Shown here: piece after piece, positions 6,356 to 6,543 of the stretch | How positions within the stretch are numbered: position 1 is the first letter of the stretch | How the letters are laid out: the number at the start of each line of letters is the position of its first letter | Assembly: GCA_964609625.1 (NCBI GenBank) | Contig: CAZSRS010000090.1 | Coordinates: 1 to 6,543, forward strand | Length of the DNA: 6,543 bases | Direction: 5' to 3' | DNA from: G963674665 sp964609625 | GTDB taxonomy: Bacteria; Desulfobacterota; Desulfovibrionia; Desulfovibrionales; Desulfovibrionaceae | Translations under genes and position numbers: made by a program | Notes under the pieces: generated by a model | Databases searched by the model: none | What the model was told of the DNA's origin: nothing | The model's input: only the letters and a program-made list of their open reading frames with translations

Positions 6356-6371
6356 GTAAAAAATTTTTTAC
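6356..6371. promoter_or_regulatory. Perfect 16-base A/T palindrome upstream of promoter candidate
   Basis: gtaaaaaattttttac is a perfect palindrome with an A6T6 core, and flanking cc (6354-6355) and gg (6373-6374) extend it with one bulged base. A second aaaatttt run lies at 6343-6350 and an A8 run just after, about 6379-6386. Phased A-tracts of this kind bend DNA and act as UP elements; here they end a few bases before the -35 candidate at 6389. The sequence is seen; the role is inferred. Confidence 0.45.
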
Positions 6372-6388
6372 TGGAGTCAAAAAAAACC

Positions 6389-6417
6389 TTGCAATTTGGT
6401 TTTGCGCGGCGTAGAAG
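6389..6417 (+). promoter_or_regulatory. Candidate sigma-70 promoter for the secreted-protein gene
   Basis: ttgcaa (6389-6394) and tagaag (6412-6417) are spaced by exactly 17 bases, each matching four of six consensus bases, with A/T-rich DNA directly upstream. Transcription would start near 6424, giving a leader of about 57 bases before the start codon at 6481. The -10 box includes the end of the second copy of the 12-base repeat (6405-6416). Confidence 0.45.
6405..6416 (+). repeat. 12-base direct repeat, copy 2
   Basis: Identical to 6208-6219. This copy spans the spacer end and most of the -10 box of the candidate promoter at 6389-6417, so a regulator binding here could affect that promoter. 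Confidence 0.4.
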
Positions 6418-6422
6418 GTGGC

Positions 6423-6455
6423 TGTCTACTGAGACATGGGAAGAGTCAGTTTTTT
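6423..6455 (+). promoter_or_regulatory. Leader with mutually exclusive hairpins and a T-run
   Basis: tgtct (6423-6427) pairs with agaca (6432-6436), loop actg. The alternative stem actga (6428-6432) with tcagt (6446-6450) is followed directly by a run of six T (6450-6455), like a weak terminator. The two cannot form together. This could be an attenuator or just a stabilising 5' hairpin; the stems are only 5 bp, so the attenuator reading is tentative. Confidence 0.3.
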
Positions 6456-6480
6456 GGCAAAGCAAAAGGAGGAAGTTCTA

Positions 6481-6543
6481 ATGAAAAAGCTGATGACTTT
6501 GGTTTTCGCTCTCTGCCTGACCCTGGGCATTGCCGCGAACGCC
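6481..6543 (+). CDS. Secreted or envelope protein, N-terminal signal peptide only (cut by window end)
   Basis: The 21 visible residues, MKKLMTLVFALCLTLGIAANA, form a textbook Sec signal peptide: two lysines, a hydrophobic core (about 4-18) and small residues at the end suited to signal peptidase I cleavage. The cysteine at 12 is inside the hydrophobic core, and no lipobox is visible up to the cut. An excellent Shine-Dalgarno site, aggagg (6467-6472), lies eight bases before the ATG. With the promoter candidate and A-tracts upstream this suggests strong expression. The mature protein is outside the window, so its function cannot be told. Confidence 0.85.
   Translation, partial: MKKLMTLVFALCLTLGIAANA

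Larger units (their letters stand above)
5962..6480. other. 519-base gene-free region: structured GC-rich half, AT-rich regulatory half
   Basis: No coding sequence is credible on either strand. From 5968 to about 6141 the DNA is GC-rich with a series of potential hairpins; from about 6215 to 6400 it becomes AT-rich with palindromes and A/T runs that lead into a promoter candidate for the gene at 6481. A weak hairpin, aacggc (5968-5973) with gccgtt (5992-5997), loop of 18 bases, is the only terminator-like element near the end of the merR-like gene. An 82-codon minus-strand frame (6015-6263) begins with GTG without a ribosome binding site and is not supported. Confidence 0.6.

Noticed and set aside
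6454..6470. Possible sigma-54 promoter around tttggcaaagc
   Set aside because: Spacing and the second (GC) element do not match the -24/-12 consensus, and the site abuts the Shine-Dalgarno sequence.

Overview
The window looks like a stretch of a moderately GC-rich Gram-negative chromosome, most likely a deltaproteobacterium (Desulfobacterota, possibly Desulfovibrionales). This rests on the coding composition, the strong Shine-Dalgarno sites, and a small MerR-type gene directly after pheT, an arrangement I know from that group. It is inferred from gene content, not from a marker gene. All credible genes lie on the + strand.

Layout. At 64-106 there is the 3' part of a proline tRNA (anticodon to encoded CCA) without its 5' half. 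This is the expected footprint of an integrative element that used a tRNA 3' end as its attachment site, with the element lying to the left of the window. A gene-free stretch follows (107-487) with a long imperfect hairpin and a candidate promoter. It leads to a 223-aa YIP1-family membrane protein (488-1159). A gene-free stretch with a possible terminator and a strong nested hairpin separates it from a 556-aa polytopic membrane protein with TPRs, resembling TMTC / GT-C glycosyltransferases (1383-3053). Then comes pheT, the beta subunit of phenylalanyl-tRNA synthetase (3197-5611), and 35 bases later a 104-aa MerR-type DNA-binding protein (5647-5961). The 519 bases after that hold no convincing gene. 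The first half is GC-rich and full of potential RNA hairpins; the second half is AT-rich with palindromes, a 12-base direct repeat and a good promoter candidate. The window ends in the signal peptide of a secreted or envelope protein (from 6481).

How they fit together. pheT and the merR-like gene almost certainly share a transcript. pheT has its own leader and a consensus -35 box, and pheS, its usual upstream partner, is not next to it; the TMTC-like gene sits there instead. The YIP1 and TMTC-like genes are both envelope functions but each has its own spacer, so no operon is claimed. The main points for a second look are the attachment-site scar, the pheS/pheT separation with a foldable pheT leader, and the structured intergenic region after the merR-like gene. 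I did not find a clear novel defence or mobile system inside the window.
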